Source of the DNA: Rhizobium grahamii CCGE 502
Lineage (GTDB): Bacteria > Pseudomonadota > Alphaproteobacteria > Rhizobiales > Rhizobiaceae
DNA length: 64,000 bases
Assembly (NCBI RefSeq): GCF_000298315.2
Contig: NZ_AEYE02000024.1
Span: forward strand, 1 to 64,000
Direction: 5' to 3'
Position 1 is the stretch's first letter. Each line of letters opens with the position of its first letter. Below are positions 1 through 9,191 of this stretch, piece by piece. Position numbers and translations under genes: made by a program. The notes beneath the pieces were generated by a model that searched no databases, was not told the DNA's origin, and worked only from the letters and a program-made list of their open reading frames with translations.

Positions 1-32
1 AGGATGCGAGGATAGCTCGCCGATTACCCGCA

Positions 33-347
33 TCACCTGACCTGGCGGGAGAGATCATCTCTCGACGTTTCCGTGCGAGCGAAGGGGAACGTCCAAAACG
101 AGAACGCCCAAGACATTCCGGCGGACCATAGGACCATCGGAAGCATCACGACGTTTGCGAATTCTTTGCCACTGCCATCAAAGTCACTTGGAGAGGGAAC
201 ATCGCTCCGCTCGAGTGCTGGTGGTGAAGGAGACGTGACTTCTGCGGCGATATCATCGAGAAGGGCGGAGGTGACGGCTTGTTCTGCCGTTGGTCCGTTA
301 CCCAAAACAATGGCAGTCCGGCTGTTGTTCTCTTGATCTTTAGGCAT
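33..347 (-). CDS. Hypothetical protein with one hydrophobic segment
   Basis: A 104-residue protein that I do not recognise. The ATG at 347 is chosen because AGAGGACA lies at the right distance upstream; an upstream in-frame start at 392 has no such signal. The N-terminal half is polar with Ser/Pro-rich stretches. Residues about 62-88 are strongly hydrophobic and aromatic (LPMVLWSAGMSWAF), so it could be a small inner-membrane protein. The gene stands alone and its stop lies close to the window edge. Confidence 0.45.
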   Translation of the reverse strand: MPKDQENNSRTAIVLGNGPTAEQAVTSALLDDIAAEVTSPSPPALERSDVPSPSDFDGSGKEFANVVMLPMVLWSAGMSWAFSFWTFPFARTETSRDDLSRQVR

Positions 348-670
348 GGATTGTCCTCTGTTGACCCTCCCATAAAGCCCGCGCGGGCGCAAAGTTGCAT
401 AAAATTGCTAACGCGCAAAGCGAATTGGCGCGAGCGGATCCAGCTGCGGACCGTTGTCCAAAGCCGGAAATGATCACTGAGGGAGCGCCTGATTTGGAAG
501 TTAGGGCCTTCATTCCACAGAGCCGTCAGGAATAGCAAGTTCATTGTGCCTGAGAAAAGAAGTAACCTTGCGACCGACCGTATTTGTTTTCCCTCGCTGG
601 CGTTGTGGATTAGGCTTGCCTAATATGTCCACTTCGATATAGGAACATTACTGAAACGGAGGACCAACAC
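348..670. other. Intergenic stretch, no supported gene
   Basis: I see no credible coding frame here. It lies between two divergent small genes and should hold both promoters. A GGAAC at 637-641 lacks a GTT at the spacing needed for a stress-sigma promoter. Confidence 0.4.
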
Positions 671-856
671 TTGACCCAATTTGTCGAACCAGCAATTGCG
701 GAATGCATGAGCACACAAATATTGGCCGTTCGTGAGTTCTGCATGCGATATCAGATCTCTGCGGAGGAGGAGACGCAGCTGGTTACACTGTTTGGGCGAT
801 TTGCAACGGCGGGAGAGTTGCTGCGCAACGTTAGCCGGACGCCCCGCTGGAGATAG
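671..856 (+). CDS. Small conserved-looking hypothetical protein, TTG start
   Basis: A 61-residue protein starting with TTG, chosen because GGAGGA sits about eight bases upstream. It is predicted to be helical and charged, with a basic tail (FATAGELLRNVSRTPRWR) of a kind seen in short uncharacterised rhizobial proteins; that resemblance is from memory. No membrane segment or catalytic motif is visible. The function is unknown. Confidence 0.5.
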   Translation: MTQFVEPAIAECMSTQILAVREFCMRYQISAEEETQLVTLFGRFATAGELLRNVSRTPRWR

Positions 857-1005
857 GCTTTCGTCCAATGAACGGGGCAACGAAGTACATTGTCAGCATA
901 ATTACCCGCTATCCGCGGAAGTCTTTTGGGATGTGCTAAGAGCGATAATCAATGAGAAGACGCCAACTCTTCCATGTCCGCTAAGGCTGCGAGGAAGAGC
1001 AACTT

Positions 1006-1125
1006 GTGATCTTCCAAGCCATCGGGATCGGTGCCATTCTGGTCGGAAGCAACTGCGTGCTCTGGCTTTGGTACAAGTCGGCATCGCCCAACGTGAAAGA
1101 GATGCTGCAGCGTGTTTACCTATAG
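1006..1125 (+). CDS. Possible 39-residue membrane peptide
   Basis: A short frame from GTG 1006 to TAG 1125, with AGGAAG about ten bases upstream. The peptide has one hydrophobic helix (AIGIGAILVGSNCVLWLW) followed by a short polar tail, the usual layout of small single-pass membrane proteins. No homologue is recognised and the frame is short, so chance is a real alternative. Confidence 0.28.
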   Translation: MIFQAIGIGAILVGSNCVLWLWYKSASPNVKEMLQRVYL

Positions 1126-1126
1126 G

Positions 1127-2450
1127 ACGGCGCAATGGCCCGTATGGGCATCAGCGACAGGTGGGCCATTCCTAAGCAGCCGCGACTATTTTTCGACAAC
1201 TCGCTAAAATACGTTTATCACATTCCGCTACTGTTCGAAGGCGTGTTCGGTAGCCCTTTCGAAAGTGCGCAGCGGTTTCCTTGCCAACGACAGCAATATA
1301 AAAGCAGATGGATAGGCTGATCTCGTCGCCGTTGGTTCAACCTTTGAGAGGGTACAACCAAAAGGGGGAATTGATGCCAGCTACATATTGAATATGCTTC
1401 GAGCTAGTCGGGCGTGGGCATAATCGGAGCGAGGCGCTCTCCAATTTCCTCTATGGCGATAGTTGTAGGGGTTGCCCCCAGCCTGCGGGCTGCGATGCGG
1501 GGTTCGAATCCCCGCCCCGACTACCATTCAATTCGATCCAACCCGCTGGAACGCGGCATCACTGGGTGCCTCAGACTCGGCCCTCCCGTCGTCGAGAAGA
1601 ACGGAGAGTCAGGATCCGCCTTTCCGGGCGTACTGGACTATGGACTAGTTCTCCGATTTGCCCTTCGCTGAGCAGAGCATGGGCAGAAGGGAAGCGCGTG
1701 ACTCTGTGGACCACGTGCAGAATGAGCCCGCCTCCCGGTTCCCCATTTTTCAAACCCCGCTATGGGGACTCGGAACCGGATCACGTCGGTGGCCGTCGGT
1801 ATTGCGGAATAGAGGGTGCTGGGTGGAAGGGCGGGATTGGAAGGTCATCCTGCAGTGTAGCGCGTCGCTTGCAATCGCGGTTCCGATCACCTTCGTGTTC
1901 CTCTATCCCTGGTCGTGATCCTCTTCCTGGCGCATGTGACTTACGAGGGTCTCCAGAAGCCGCCCCATTCAGTCATGCCGCCGCGAAAGAATTGGCGCAA
2001 CGCGAAGCCAGAGGACGCCGACATGACCCTTTTTTGCGGAGGTTGCGAATCCCCGCCGAAGAGCAGTTCCTGCGCGCGATGGTGTCCAGGCTGCCATGTC
2101 GGTCCGATCCGACAGTGCCGTCAGCGTTGCTCCGTTCGTCTCGGCTACTATCGAAAGCGGCGCGAGACTTCGGTCGAGAACCTGAACGGATATTGGGGTG
2201 GTCCACTCATCTCCTTTGCGTCCCCGCTTCGATTTGGCTCCCGTGGATTGCATCGGCGCTCGCAACTTGGAGAGTTGTATCGGCGGCTTTGCACTTTGGT
2301 AATTTCTAGAACGCCTGAGCACAGTTCGATTTACGGTTCTCAGAGGCCCCTGGGCGATCTCTTGCAAATCGAATTGTGCGCGCAACTGGTGCAGTCCCGA
2401 CGGCCGGCCACCCAGCGCTCATGTTAAGCCCGAACACACGCGGTTAGGGC
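1127..2450. other. 1.3 kb without a supported gene
   Basis: Open frames exist on both strands (the longest at 1566-2309 on + and 1969-2385 on -), but their proteins are rich in Arg, Ser and Cys, lack ribosome-binding sites and resemble no family I know. The one structured element is the tRNA-like fold at 1406-1526. The stretch may be decayed DNA. Confidence 0.4.
1406..1526 (+). other. tRNA-like fold: acceptor stem, T-arm and CCA end
   Basis: AGTCGGG (1406-1412) is perfectly complementary to CCCGACT (1516-1522), followed by A and CCA (1524-1526). A canonical T-arm precedes it: stem CGGGG/CCCCG around the loop TTCGAAT (1498-1514). The interior holds further hairpins, GAGCG/CGCTC, GGGG/CCCC and CAGCC/GGCTG. 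At 121 bases it is too long for a normal tRNA and no anticodon arm is clear. It may be a degenerate or chimeric tRNA, an integration-site remnant or a tmRNA-like piece. Confidence 0.3.
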
Positions 2451-2480
2451 AATAACTCGGCTTAGAATTTCTAATCGCTG

Positions 2481-2509
2481 TTCTGGAAGAAAACCTCGAC
2501 ATTCTGGAA
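2481..2509 (+). repeat. Direct repeat TTCTGGAA, 21-base period
   Basis: TTCTGGAA occurs at 2481-2488 and again at 2502-2509, exactly two helical turns apart, in the gcl upstream region. Such spacing would suit two regulator molecules on one face of the DNA. The regulator is unknown. Confidence 0.3.
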
Positions 2510-2590
2510 TCATTTTGGGCTGCTCTTCACCCATTGCTGCGCCCGATGCCCATTGTTCGGGTTTTATTGAATGTGTTTATTTCCACTTGG

Positions 2591-2605
2591 TGGGAATGAT
2601 TTCCA
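2591..2605 (+). promoter_or_regulatory. IclR-type palindromic operator candidate upstream of gcl
   Basis: TGGGAATGATTTCCA is a near-perfect inverted repeat, one base off the TGGAAATNATTTCCA pattern known for IclR. It lies 63 bases before the gcl start. In E. coli gcl is controlled by AllR, an IclR-family repressor that senses glyoxylate, so an IclR-type site here is biologically sensible. No regulator gene of that family is in the window. Confidence 0.45.
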
Positions 2606-2667
2606 TTTTGCAGTTGCACCGTTGAACCGATGGTCTACGCTCGCATTCAAGAATTGGAGGACTTCCC

Positions 2668-4452
2668 ATGGCAAAAATGCGTGCTGTCGATGCAGCGGTC
2701 CAGGTGCTGGAAAGGGAGGGTATCAAATGTGCCTTCGGTGTTCCTGGCGCGGCAATCAACCCTTTTTATTCGGCCCTGAAGGCGCGCGGGTCGGTTCGTC
2801 ATATCCTTGCCCGACATGTCGAGGCCGCAAGTCATATGGCAGAGGGCTATACTCGTGCCCGCGCTGGCAACATCGGTGTTTGCATCGGAACATCAGGGCC
2901 AGCCGGCACTGACATGATCACCGGCCTCTACTCGGCATCGGCCGACTCAATTCCGATCCTCTGCATCACTGGCCAGGCGCCACGCGCCCGGCTCGACAAG
3001 GAGGATTTTCAGGCTGTCGATATCGCAAGGATCGCGGCTCCCGTCACCAAATGGGCAGTGACTGTCATGGAACCGGCGCTTGTCCCCTTTGTCTTCCAGA
3101 AAGCGTTCCACGTCATGCGGTCCGGCCGCCCGGGCCCCGTTCTCATCGACCTGCCAATCGATGTCCAGCTAGCCGAAATCGAATTCGACGTCGAGACTTA
3201 CGCACCGCTCGAACCCTACAAGCCGACGGCAACGCGTGCCCAGGCCGAAAGGGCCGTTGCGATGTTGAATGCGGCCGAGCGGCCACTGATCGTGGCCGGC
3301 GGCGGCATCATCAACGCTGACGCCTCGGACCTGCTTGTCGAATTCGCCGAGATAACAGGCATTCCTGTCATCCCAACGTTGATGGGTTGGGGTGCCATCC
3401 CCGACGACCATCCACTGATGGCCGGCATGTGCGGCCTGCAAACCGCGCATCGCTACGGCAACGCCACTTTGATTGCTTCCGATTTCGTCTTCGGCATCGG
3501 CAACCGGTGGGCAAATCGGCATACCGGCAACATTGCGACCTATACCGAAGGCCGGACCTTCGTACACGTCGATATCGAGCCGACCCAGATCGGCCGCGTT
3601 TTTGCCCCAGACTTCGGCATCGTCTCCGATGCTGGTGCCGCTCTGAAGCTCTTCCTTGAAGTGGCGACTGAATGGAAGGTCGCCGGCAAGCTGCGTGACT
3701 GGTCTGCATGGGCGGAAGAGTGCCGCCAACGCAAACGCACGATGCTCCGAAAGACCCATTTCGATCAGACGCCGCTGAAGCCGCAACGCGTCTACGAGGA
3801 AATGAACAAGGCCTTTGACCGCGAGACCTGCTATGTCTCGACTATCGGTCTCAGCCAGATTGCGGGCGCCCAGTTCCTGCACGTCTACAAGCCGCGCAAC
3901 TGGATCAATTGCGGCCAGGCAGGTCCCCTTGGCTGGACATTGCCGGCAGCTCTCGGTGTACGGGCGGCCGATCCGGATCGGCCTATCGTCGCACTTTCGG
4001 GCGATTACGATTTCCAATTCCTCATCGAGGAACTCGCGGTCGGGGCTCAGCATAAACTGCCCTACCTGCACGTGGTCGTGAACAATTCCTATCTCGGCCT
4101 GATCCGCCAAGCCCAGCGGGGGTTCAGCATGGACTTCGAGGTGAGCCTTGCCTTCGATAACATCAACGCTTCAGGTGATGCCGTACCAGGCTACGGCGTC
4201 GACCACGTCGCCGTCGTCGAGGGTCTGGGGTGCAAAGCAATCCGCGTTCGCAGTCCGAACGAGTTCCAGGAAGCGTTCACCGCGGCCCAGGCTTTGATGA
4301 ACGAGCATCGGGTTCCTGTTGTCATCGAGTTCATTCTTGAGCGCGTCACCAACATCGCCATGGGCACCGACATCAATGCCATTGTGGAATTCGACGAACT
4401 CGCAGAGCGGGGCGAGGATGCGCCGACCGCTACACTTGCCCTCCTGGATTGA
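2668..4452 (+). CDS. gcl: Glyoxylate carboligase (tartronate-semialdehyde synthase)
   Basis: A ThDP-dependent enzyme that condenses two glyoxylates to tartronate semialdehyde and CO2. The 594 residues match the family length and the N-terminus is nearly that of E. coli Gcl ([24 protein letters not shown]). The N-terminal ThDP-binding domain covers about 1-180, the central domain 190-330 and the C-terminal pyrophosphate domain 370-560. The GDYDFQF motif near residue 450 corresponds to the ThDP/Mg site. Like other carboligases of this type, it lacks the usual catalytic glutamate, having Val in the GVPGA segment. A GGAGG lies eight bases before the ATG. It is first in an operon with hyi, glxR and ttuD. 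Confidence 0.97.
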   Translation: MAKMRAVDAAVQVLEREGIKCAFGVPGAAINPFYSALKARGSVRHILARHVEAASHMAEGYTRARAGNIGVCIGTSGPAGTDMITGLYSASADSIPILCITGQAPRARLDKEDFQAVDIARIAAPVTKWAVTVMEPALVPFVFQKAFHVMRSGRPGPVLIDLPIDVQLAEIEFDVETYAPLEPYKPTATRAQAERAVAMLNAAERPLIVAGGGIINADASDLLVEFAEITGIPVIPTLMGWGAIPDDHPLMAGMCGLQTAHRYGNATLIASDFVFGIGNRWANRHTGNIATYTEGRTFVHVDIEPTQIGRVFAPDFGIVSDAGAALKLFLEVATEWKVAGKLRDWSAWAEECRQRKRTMLRKTHFDQTPLKPQRVYEEMNKAFDRETCYVSTIGLSQIAGAQFLHVYKPRNWINCGQAGPLGWTLPAALGVRAADPDRPIVALSGDYDFQFLIEELAVGAQHKLPYLHVVVNNSYLGLIRQAQRGFSMDFEVSLAFDNINASGDAVPGYGVDHVAVVEGLGCKAIRVRSPNEFQEAFTAAQALMNEHRVPVVIEFILERVTNIAMGTDINAIVEFDELAERGEDAPTATLALLD

Positions 4453-4522
4453 GACGGGCGATCCGTCAAACAGGATAGGGCGAAACGGTCGCTAGAAATT
4501 GCCTCCAACAGAGAGAAAAACC

Positions 4523-5338
4523 ATGCCGAGATTTGCGGCCAATCTAACCATGCTCTTCAACGAGGTGCCATTCCTCGAGCGTTTTTCGCATGCTGCGAAA
4601 GCAGGATTTGAGGGCGTTGAATTTATGTTTCCCTATGATTTCGACAAGGAGACGCTTCGTGCCGCTCTCGATTGTCATGGGTTGACCCAGGTTCTGCATA
4701 ATCTGCCGGCTGGCAACTGGGCTAACGGGGAGCGTGGTATTGCAATCATGCCGGACCGAATGGAAGAGTTTCGTCGCGGCATCGCTTCTGCGATCGATTA
4801 TGCGACTGTGCTCGGATGCAAACAGGTGAACTGCCTGTCTGGCATTGCGCCGGCAGGCGTTGCCGACAACGAGCTTCGGGCGACCTTTGTCGCAAACCTC
4901 ACCTTCGCGGCGAGCGAATTGGCAAAACACGGAATCCGTCTTCTGATCGAGCCGGTCAATCGCTTCGATATTCCAGGTTTCTACCTCCATAGTCCGGATC
5001 AGGCGGCATCGATCATCGCTGATGTCGGAAGTGAGAACATCTTCATTCAATACGACCTTTATCACCAGCAGCGCACTCAGGGCGAACTGATTGCCACCTT
5101 CAGAAGACACCAGGAACGGATAGCCCATGTCCAGCTTGCGGATAATCCGGGCCGAAATGAGCCGGGTACGGGCGAGATCGCCTATCCCTTCCTCTTTGAT
5201 GCGCTCGATGGCCTCGGCTACGACGGTTGGATCGGCTGCGAATACAAACCGCGCACAACCACCGAGGCGGGGCTCACATGGCTAACCGCTGCCAGCAAGC
5301 AGACCGAAAGCGCAAGCATTCTCAAGATCAGGAGCTAG
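4523..5338 (+). CDS. hyi: Hydroxypyruvate isomerase
   Basis: A cytosolic TIM-barrel enzyme interconverting hydroxypyruvate and tartronate semialdehyde. Its 271 residues are slightly longer than E. coli Hyi. The family N-terminus (MPRFAANLTMLFNEVPFLERF region) fixes the start at ATG 4523; an upstream frame from 4499 adds eight unsupported residues. The segment LIEPVNRFDIPGF near 155-170 and IGCEYKP near 240 carry the acidic metal-binding and catalytic residues of the xylose-isomerase-like family. It follows gcl by 70 bases and precedes glxR by 3. Confidence 0.95.
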   Translation: MPRFAANLTMLFNEVPFLERFSHAAKAGFEGVEFMFPYDFDKETLRAALDCHGLTQVLHNLPAGNWANGERGIAIMPDRMEEFRRGIASAIDYATVLGCKQVNCLSGIAPAGVADNELRATFVANLTFAASELAKHGIRLLIEPVNRFDIPGFYLHSPDQAASIIADVGSENIFIQYDLYHQQRTQGELIATFRRHQERIAHVQLADNPGRNEPGTGEIAYPFLFDALDGLGYDGWIGCEYKPRTTTEAGLTWLTAASKQTESASILKIRS

Positions 5339-5341
5339 AAA

Positions 5342-6226
5342 ATGGCAACAGTCGGATTTATTGGCCTGGGCATCATGGGCACGCCCATGGCGCGTCACCT
5401 GCAGGACGCGGGACACACTATCGTCACCTCTAAATTTTCCATCGCGCCGCGTCAGGAACTCGTCGACAATGGCCTCCAGTTCGTCGAAACGCCGCGCGCG
5501 CTTGCTGAGGCAGTCGACACAATTATCCTGATGCTGCCCGATACGCCCGAGGTGAAAGATGTTCTCTTCGGCGTAAACGGCGTCGCCTTTGGTCTGTCCG
5601 CCGGTAAGCTTGTCATCGACATGAGCTCGATCTCGCCGATCGAAACGAAGGAGTTCGCGGCGAAGGTTCGCGCGACCGGTGCCGAATACGTCGACGCGCC
5701 GGTCTCTGGCGGCGAGGTCGGTGCAAACAACGCGTCACTCTCGATCATGGCGGGTGGATCGCCGGCAAGCTTCGAGCGGGCGCTGCCGCTTTTCCAACTA
5801 ATGGGCAAAAATATCACCCTCGTGGGTGATTGTGGTGACGGCCAGGTCACGAAGGTCGCCAACCAGATCATCGTCGCTCTGACAATCGAGGCCGTCTCCG
5901 AAGCACTTGTCTTCGCGTCGAAAGCAGGAGCGGATCCGGGACGCGTCCGGTCGGCCCTCATGGGCGGATTTGCGTCCTCGCGCATCCTCGAAGTGCATGG
6001 CGAGCGCATGATCAAGCGGACCTTCGATCCAGGCTTTCGCATCTCGCTGCATCAAAAGGACCTCAATCTTGCCCTGCAAGGCGCAAAGGCCCTCGGCATC
6101 TCGCTTCCAAATACCGCCGCAACGCAGGAACTCTTCAATCAGTGCGTCGCAAATGGCGACAGCGGGCTCGATCATTCCGGCCTCGTTCGGGCGCTCGAAC
6201 GGATGGCGAACCATCCCGTCGCGTGA
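5342..6226 (+). CDS. glxR: Tartronate semialdehyde reductase (2-hydroxy-3-oxopropionate reductase)
   Basis: A member of the beta-hydroxyacid dehydrogenase family, 294 residues, reducing tartronate semialdehyde to D-glycerate with NAD(P)H. The N-terminal Rossmann fingerprint GFIGLGIMGTPMARHL is intact. The substrate-binding segment DAPVSGGEVGA lies near 120, and the catalytic lysine lies in GDGQVTKVANQ near 175. It starts three bases after hyi and is followed by ttuD after a 51-base gap, in line with operon use of its product. Confidence 0.95.
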   Translation: MATVGFIGLGIMGTPMARHLQDAGHTIVTSKFSIAPRQELVDNGLQFVETPRALAEAVDTIILMLPDTPEVKDVLFGVNGVAFGLSAGKLVIDMSSISPIETKEFAAKVRATGAEYVDAPVSGGEVGANNASLSIMAGGSPASFERALPLFQLMGKNITLVGDCGDGQVTKVANQIIVALTIEAVSEALVFASKAGADPGRVRSALMGGFASSRILEVHGERMIKRTFDPGFRISLHQKDLNLALQGAKALGISLPNTAATQELFNQCVANGDSGLDHSGLVRALERMANHPVA

Positions 6227-6277
6227 CCGTGCGGCCGGGAACAGGGTTCCAGGCCTTAATGACCAGTGGAGAAACAA

Positions 6278-7546
6278 ATGCCGGCCATAGCCGACCCCCG
6301 CGCTTTTCTGGAAGGACTTTTCGATGCCGCGGTTGCCGCTGCCGATCCGGACCGCGTGCTCGCCAGCTGCCTTCCGGGAAAGCCGAAAGGGCGGACCGTG
6401 GTGATCGGTGCCGGCAAGGGCGCCGCGCAGATGGCGCGCGCCTTCGAAAGGCAATGGGACGGACCAGTGTCCGGGGTCGTGGTCACTCGTTATGGCTATG
6501 CCCTTCAATGCGACCGTATCGAGGTCCTCGAAGCGGCTCATCCCGTTCCGGACGAGAACGGGCTTGCCGCCTCTGCGCGACTGATGTCGGCTGTGCGTGC
6601 ACTAACCGAGGACGATCTCGTCGTCGCGCTGATTTGTGGCGGTGGCTCTTCTCTGCTTCCAGCACCAGCCGGCGATCTGACGCTTGCCGACGAAGTGGCG
6701 GTCAACAGGATACTGCTCGCATCAGGCGCCCCAATCAGCGCCATGAATGCCATCCGCAAGCAGATTTCACGCATCAAGGGCGGCCGGCTCGCTGCACTTG
6801 CCTATCCGGCACGCGTCGTTTCACTTGTCGTTTCGGATATTCCTGGCGACAATCTCGCTCTCGTTGCCTCTGGCCCGACCATTGCGGACACCACATCCCG
6901 TCTCGATGCAATCCGCCTTATCGATCACTACCGCCTCGATCTGCCCGATGCCGTTATACGCTATATCAGCCATGGCAATGGCGATGCACTGCTGCCAACC
7001 GATGCCCGCTTCGCAGGCAATGAGGCAAGGCTCGTTGCATCGGCTTCCACCTCGCTGGAAGCTGCCGCTGAGACAGCACGTAGGTTTGGTGTCGAGGCGG
7101 TCATTCTTTCCGATGCGATTGAAGGGGAGGCATCGGAGGTCGGCGGCGTGCATGCCGCGATCGCGGCCGAAGTGGTGCGCCGCAACCGTCCTTTTCGAAA
7201 ACCAGTCGTCATTCTTTCCGGCGGCGAAACCACTGTGTCGGTTAGAGGCAACGGAAAGGGCGGGCGAAATGGCGAGTTTCTGCTTTCCTTGGCTCGCCGC
7301 ATAGACGGTTTGGCGTCCGTTTCGGCGCTTGCCGCCGATACCGATGGTATCGACGGCTCCGAAGACAATGCCGGAGCTTTTGCCGACGGCACAACGGTGA
7401 CACGGCTTCTCGAGAAACAGCGGGATCCAGCAAAACTCCTGGCCAACAATGACAGCTGGTCTGCCTTCAACGCACTCGGCGATCTCTTTGTGCCGGGACC
7501 GACCGGCACCAACGTCAACGATTTCCGCGCCATCCTTATCCAATAG
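6278..7546 (+). CDS. ttuD: Glycerate kinase / hydroxypyruvate reductase family protein (MOFRL type)
   Basis: A 422-residue protein of the GlxK-unrelated glycerate 2-kinase family, which phosphorylates D-glycerate to feed lower glycolysis. Some members were first named hydroxypyruvate reductase (TtuD). The ATG at 6278 follows GGAG by six bases; a GTG at 6266 is less likely. Visible features are the IGAGKGAAQMARAFE segment near 45, the glycine-rich phosphate-binding CGGGSSLLPAP near 125, and the C-terminal MOFRL domain with GGETTVSVRGNGKGGRN near 320, DTDGIDG near 355 and a closing GPTGTNVNDFRAIL. It completes the glyoxylate to phosphoglycerate route. Confidence 0.92.
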   Translation: MPAIADPRAFLEGLFDAAVAAADPDRVLASCLPGKPKGRTVVIGAGKGAAQMARAFERQWDGPVSGVVVTRYGYALQCDRIEVLEAAHPVPDENGLAASARLMSAVRALTEDDLVVALICGGGSSLLPAPAGDLTLADEVAVNRILLASGAPISAMNAIRKQISRIKGGRLAALAYPARVVSLVVSDIPGDNLALVASGPTIADTTSRLDAIRLIDHYRLDLPDAVIRYISHGNGDALLPTDARFAGNEARLVASASTSLEAAAETARRFGVEAVILSDAIEGEASEVGGVHAAIAAEVVRRNRPFRKPVVILSGGETTVSVRGNGKGGRNGEFLLSLARRIDGLASVSALAADTDGIDGSEDNAGAFADGTTVTRLLEKQRDPAKLLANNDSWSAFNALGDLFVPGPTGTNVNDFRAILIQ

Positions 7547-7590
7547 CTCAGATCAATGGACTGCAGCGCCACCTTGCGGGAGGAACGGGA

Positions 7591-8190
7591 ATGATGTCTC
7601 ACGAGTGCTCGGCGCAGACGATCATCGAAATGCGCACGATCGCGAAGCAGCTTTTCACGACGGGGGTCAATGCGCTGGCGTCGGCGGTGTCGGGAACGGT
7701 CCAGCTTCATCCGCGAACCGCGCAGCTTGCCTGTCTCGGTGCAGTCAGCAGGGCCGCAGTCCGATACTTCGAAACTGTATTGGCGCCACACGCAGCCATT
7801 CCTCATGTCAAATCGGTCACTACGAGCGAGTTGGTCGCACAGGCAAGGAGTGCTGCGTACATAGAAGGGCCTGTTGCGATCATTCTCTGTCGGACGGAAA
7901 AAGGGCAGAGCAACGAGCATCGGGCGCTGAGCTTTGCGCTTGAAGTCGAACGGTCGCCACTTCATCGCCCCTGGATCTTTCTGAGCGGCGCGACCGGTCA
8001 CCGGCAATGCCGTTCCGGGTCGGCGGGGGCGATCGTCGATGCCGGGACATGTTCCTGGATCTGGCCATCTGGAAAAAGATCAGGTGTGCCGAACAATCCT
8101 TCATCCTTCCTTGCCGCGTCCGGTGATCTCCTGCCGGCCGACCCCATGTCATCTTATTCGATGAGTGTCGATCTGATCATTCTGGGATAG
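7591..8190 (+). CDS. Shrunken glycerate-kinase-like protein
   Basis: A 199-residue protein with a good ribosome site (GGGAGGAACGGGA before ATG 7591), 44 bases after ttuD. Its ends resemble ttuD. Residues 14-70 (TIAKQLFTTGVNALASA) recall the N-terminal helix and cofactor segment. The tail (SAGAIVDAGT, NNPSSFLAASGDLL, VDLIIL) parallels AGAFADGTT, NNDSWSAFNALGDLF and VNDFRAIL in TtuD. The middle of the protein, including the GGGSS phosphate loop, and the GGET part of MOFRL are missing. I infer a duplicated copy that lost its catalytic core and may be non-functional or regulatory. The alignment was made by eye. Confidence 0.5.
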   Translation: MMSHECSAQTIIEMRTIAKQLFTTGVNALASAVSGTVQLHPRTAQLACLGAVSRAAVRYFETVLAPHAAIPHVKSVTTSELVAQARSAAYIEGPVAIILCRTEKGQSNEHRALSFALEVERSPLHRPWIFLSGATGHRQCRSGSAGAIVDAGTCSWIWPSGKRSGVPNNPSSFLAASGDLLPADPMSSYSMSVDLIILG

Positions 8191-8499
8191 GCGACGGCAG
8201 CACGCTCGGTCCGGGGGAGGCGCCAGCTTCATTTAAACCCAAAAAAGAAGGCTCGGCACAAGCGACGTCGACACTCGATTTCTGCGTCATCCTTCTGGGA
8301 AGCACTTGTCCAGATCACGCCCTACGCTGCTCCACCGTGAAAGGATTTTACTACCCAGGGAGCTTGAAGGGGAACTGAAGCCGTAATGCCGCGCGACACC
8401 ACGTATCAAGCGCCTCATCACGACTGACGGCGGAGGCGAAATCCAGCCTGCGGCGTGGCCGCGCGGCAGTAATACGTTTGCCCGCCTGAAATCCGGGCT
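8191..8499. other. Intergenic region between convergent genes, nothing recognised
   Basis: This separates the plus-strand glycerate operon from the minus-strand receiver gene. I found no coding frame with a start signal and no clear Rho-independent terminator. Confidence 0.4.
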
Positions 8500-9087
8500 T
8501 CAAGTACTGGAGACGGCAGAGGCCATCATGCCCCAGTCGCATGGCTTTCGGAAAGTGGGAATTGATCGATAGAAGGCTGGAACCTGGCGTTGCTCGTATC
8601 CTGTAACAAACGCAAACGGGATCTGCCTCATCGCCAGAAAGGCGGCGACCGGATAGACGGTCTGCCCATTGACCGCGATATCGAGAAGCGCCCCGTCAAG
8701 CGGTTCCTCATCGGTGTCGACGATCCTGAGTGCGTCGCCCACATTGGCGACCGGGCCTACAACCTCCACGCCCAATTCCCTTAGCTGTTCCTCTGCATCT
8801 CGAGCGATAAGATATTCATCCTCGACAAGCAGAATGCGTTTTCCCGAAAGAGCAGAAAGGGGATCGCGGCTGAATTGCTTTCTTGCGAGAGCGCGGCACA
8901 CGCTTTCGAGGCGATCAGGAATGACAAGCCCCCGTGCATACATACCGACGATCAATCGCGCAAATTTCTCGCGCTGATCTGCCTGCGATGTAAACCACGT
9001 CTCTGCCGTAATGCGGTCGAACGCTGCCTGCATTATCGCAAGATCATTTCCGTCGAAAGTGCCATACAGAAAACCAGGTATCGACAT
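8500..9087 (-). CDS. Receiver protein with N-terminal accessory domain
   Basis: A 195-residue response regulator without an output domain. The start at 9087 follows GGAGGA by four bases. Residues 1-85 form a helical domain (FLYGTFDGNDLAIMQAAFD) that I cannot name but that recurs in rhizobial proteins. Residues 88-195 are a receiver: acidic pocket LLVEDEYL, phospho-acceptor Asp in GALLDIAVNG, Thr in FVTGYE and Lys in FRKP. It lies 104 bases downstream of the big CheB-CheR kinase on the same strand, so it is the likely phosphotransfer partner. Confidence 0.85.
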   Translation of the reverse strand: MSIPGFLYGTFDGNDLAIMQAAFDRITAETWFTSQADQREKFARLIVGMYARGLVIPDRLESVCRALARKQFSRDPLSALSGKRILLVEDEYLIARDAEEQLRELGVEVVGPVANVGDALRIVDTDEEPLDGALLDIAVNGQTVYPVAAFLAMRQIPFAFVTGYEQRQVPAFYRSIPTFRKPCDWGMMASAVSST

Positions 9088-9191
9088 GCGGTCCTCCGAA
9101 TTTTGCAAGAGGCGGATCCTGATTTTGTTTCATGGTGCGAGCCGCGAATCAACGGATCGCCCGTTTTTGACGAGCAATGGTACGCTACCGT

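Noticed and set aside
1406-1526. Naming the tRNA-like fold a tRNA-Sec or tmRNA
   Set aside because: There is no UCA anticodon or tag-coding frame, and the length fits neither.
1566-2309. Long plus-strand frame of 247 codons
   Set aside because: Arg/Ser/Cys-rich, no ribosome site, no family, and overlapped by equally poor frames on both strands.
3169-4110. Frame of 313 codons antisense to gcl
   Set aside because: It mirrors the codon positions of gcl; no start signal or family.
6961-8007. Frame of 348 codons antisense to ttuD and the following gene
   Set aside because: Basic, low-complexity product, no ribosome site, and the plus-strand frames are better supported.
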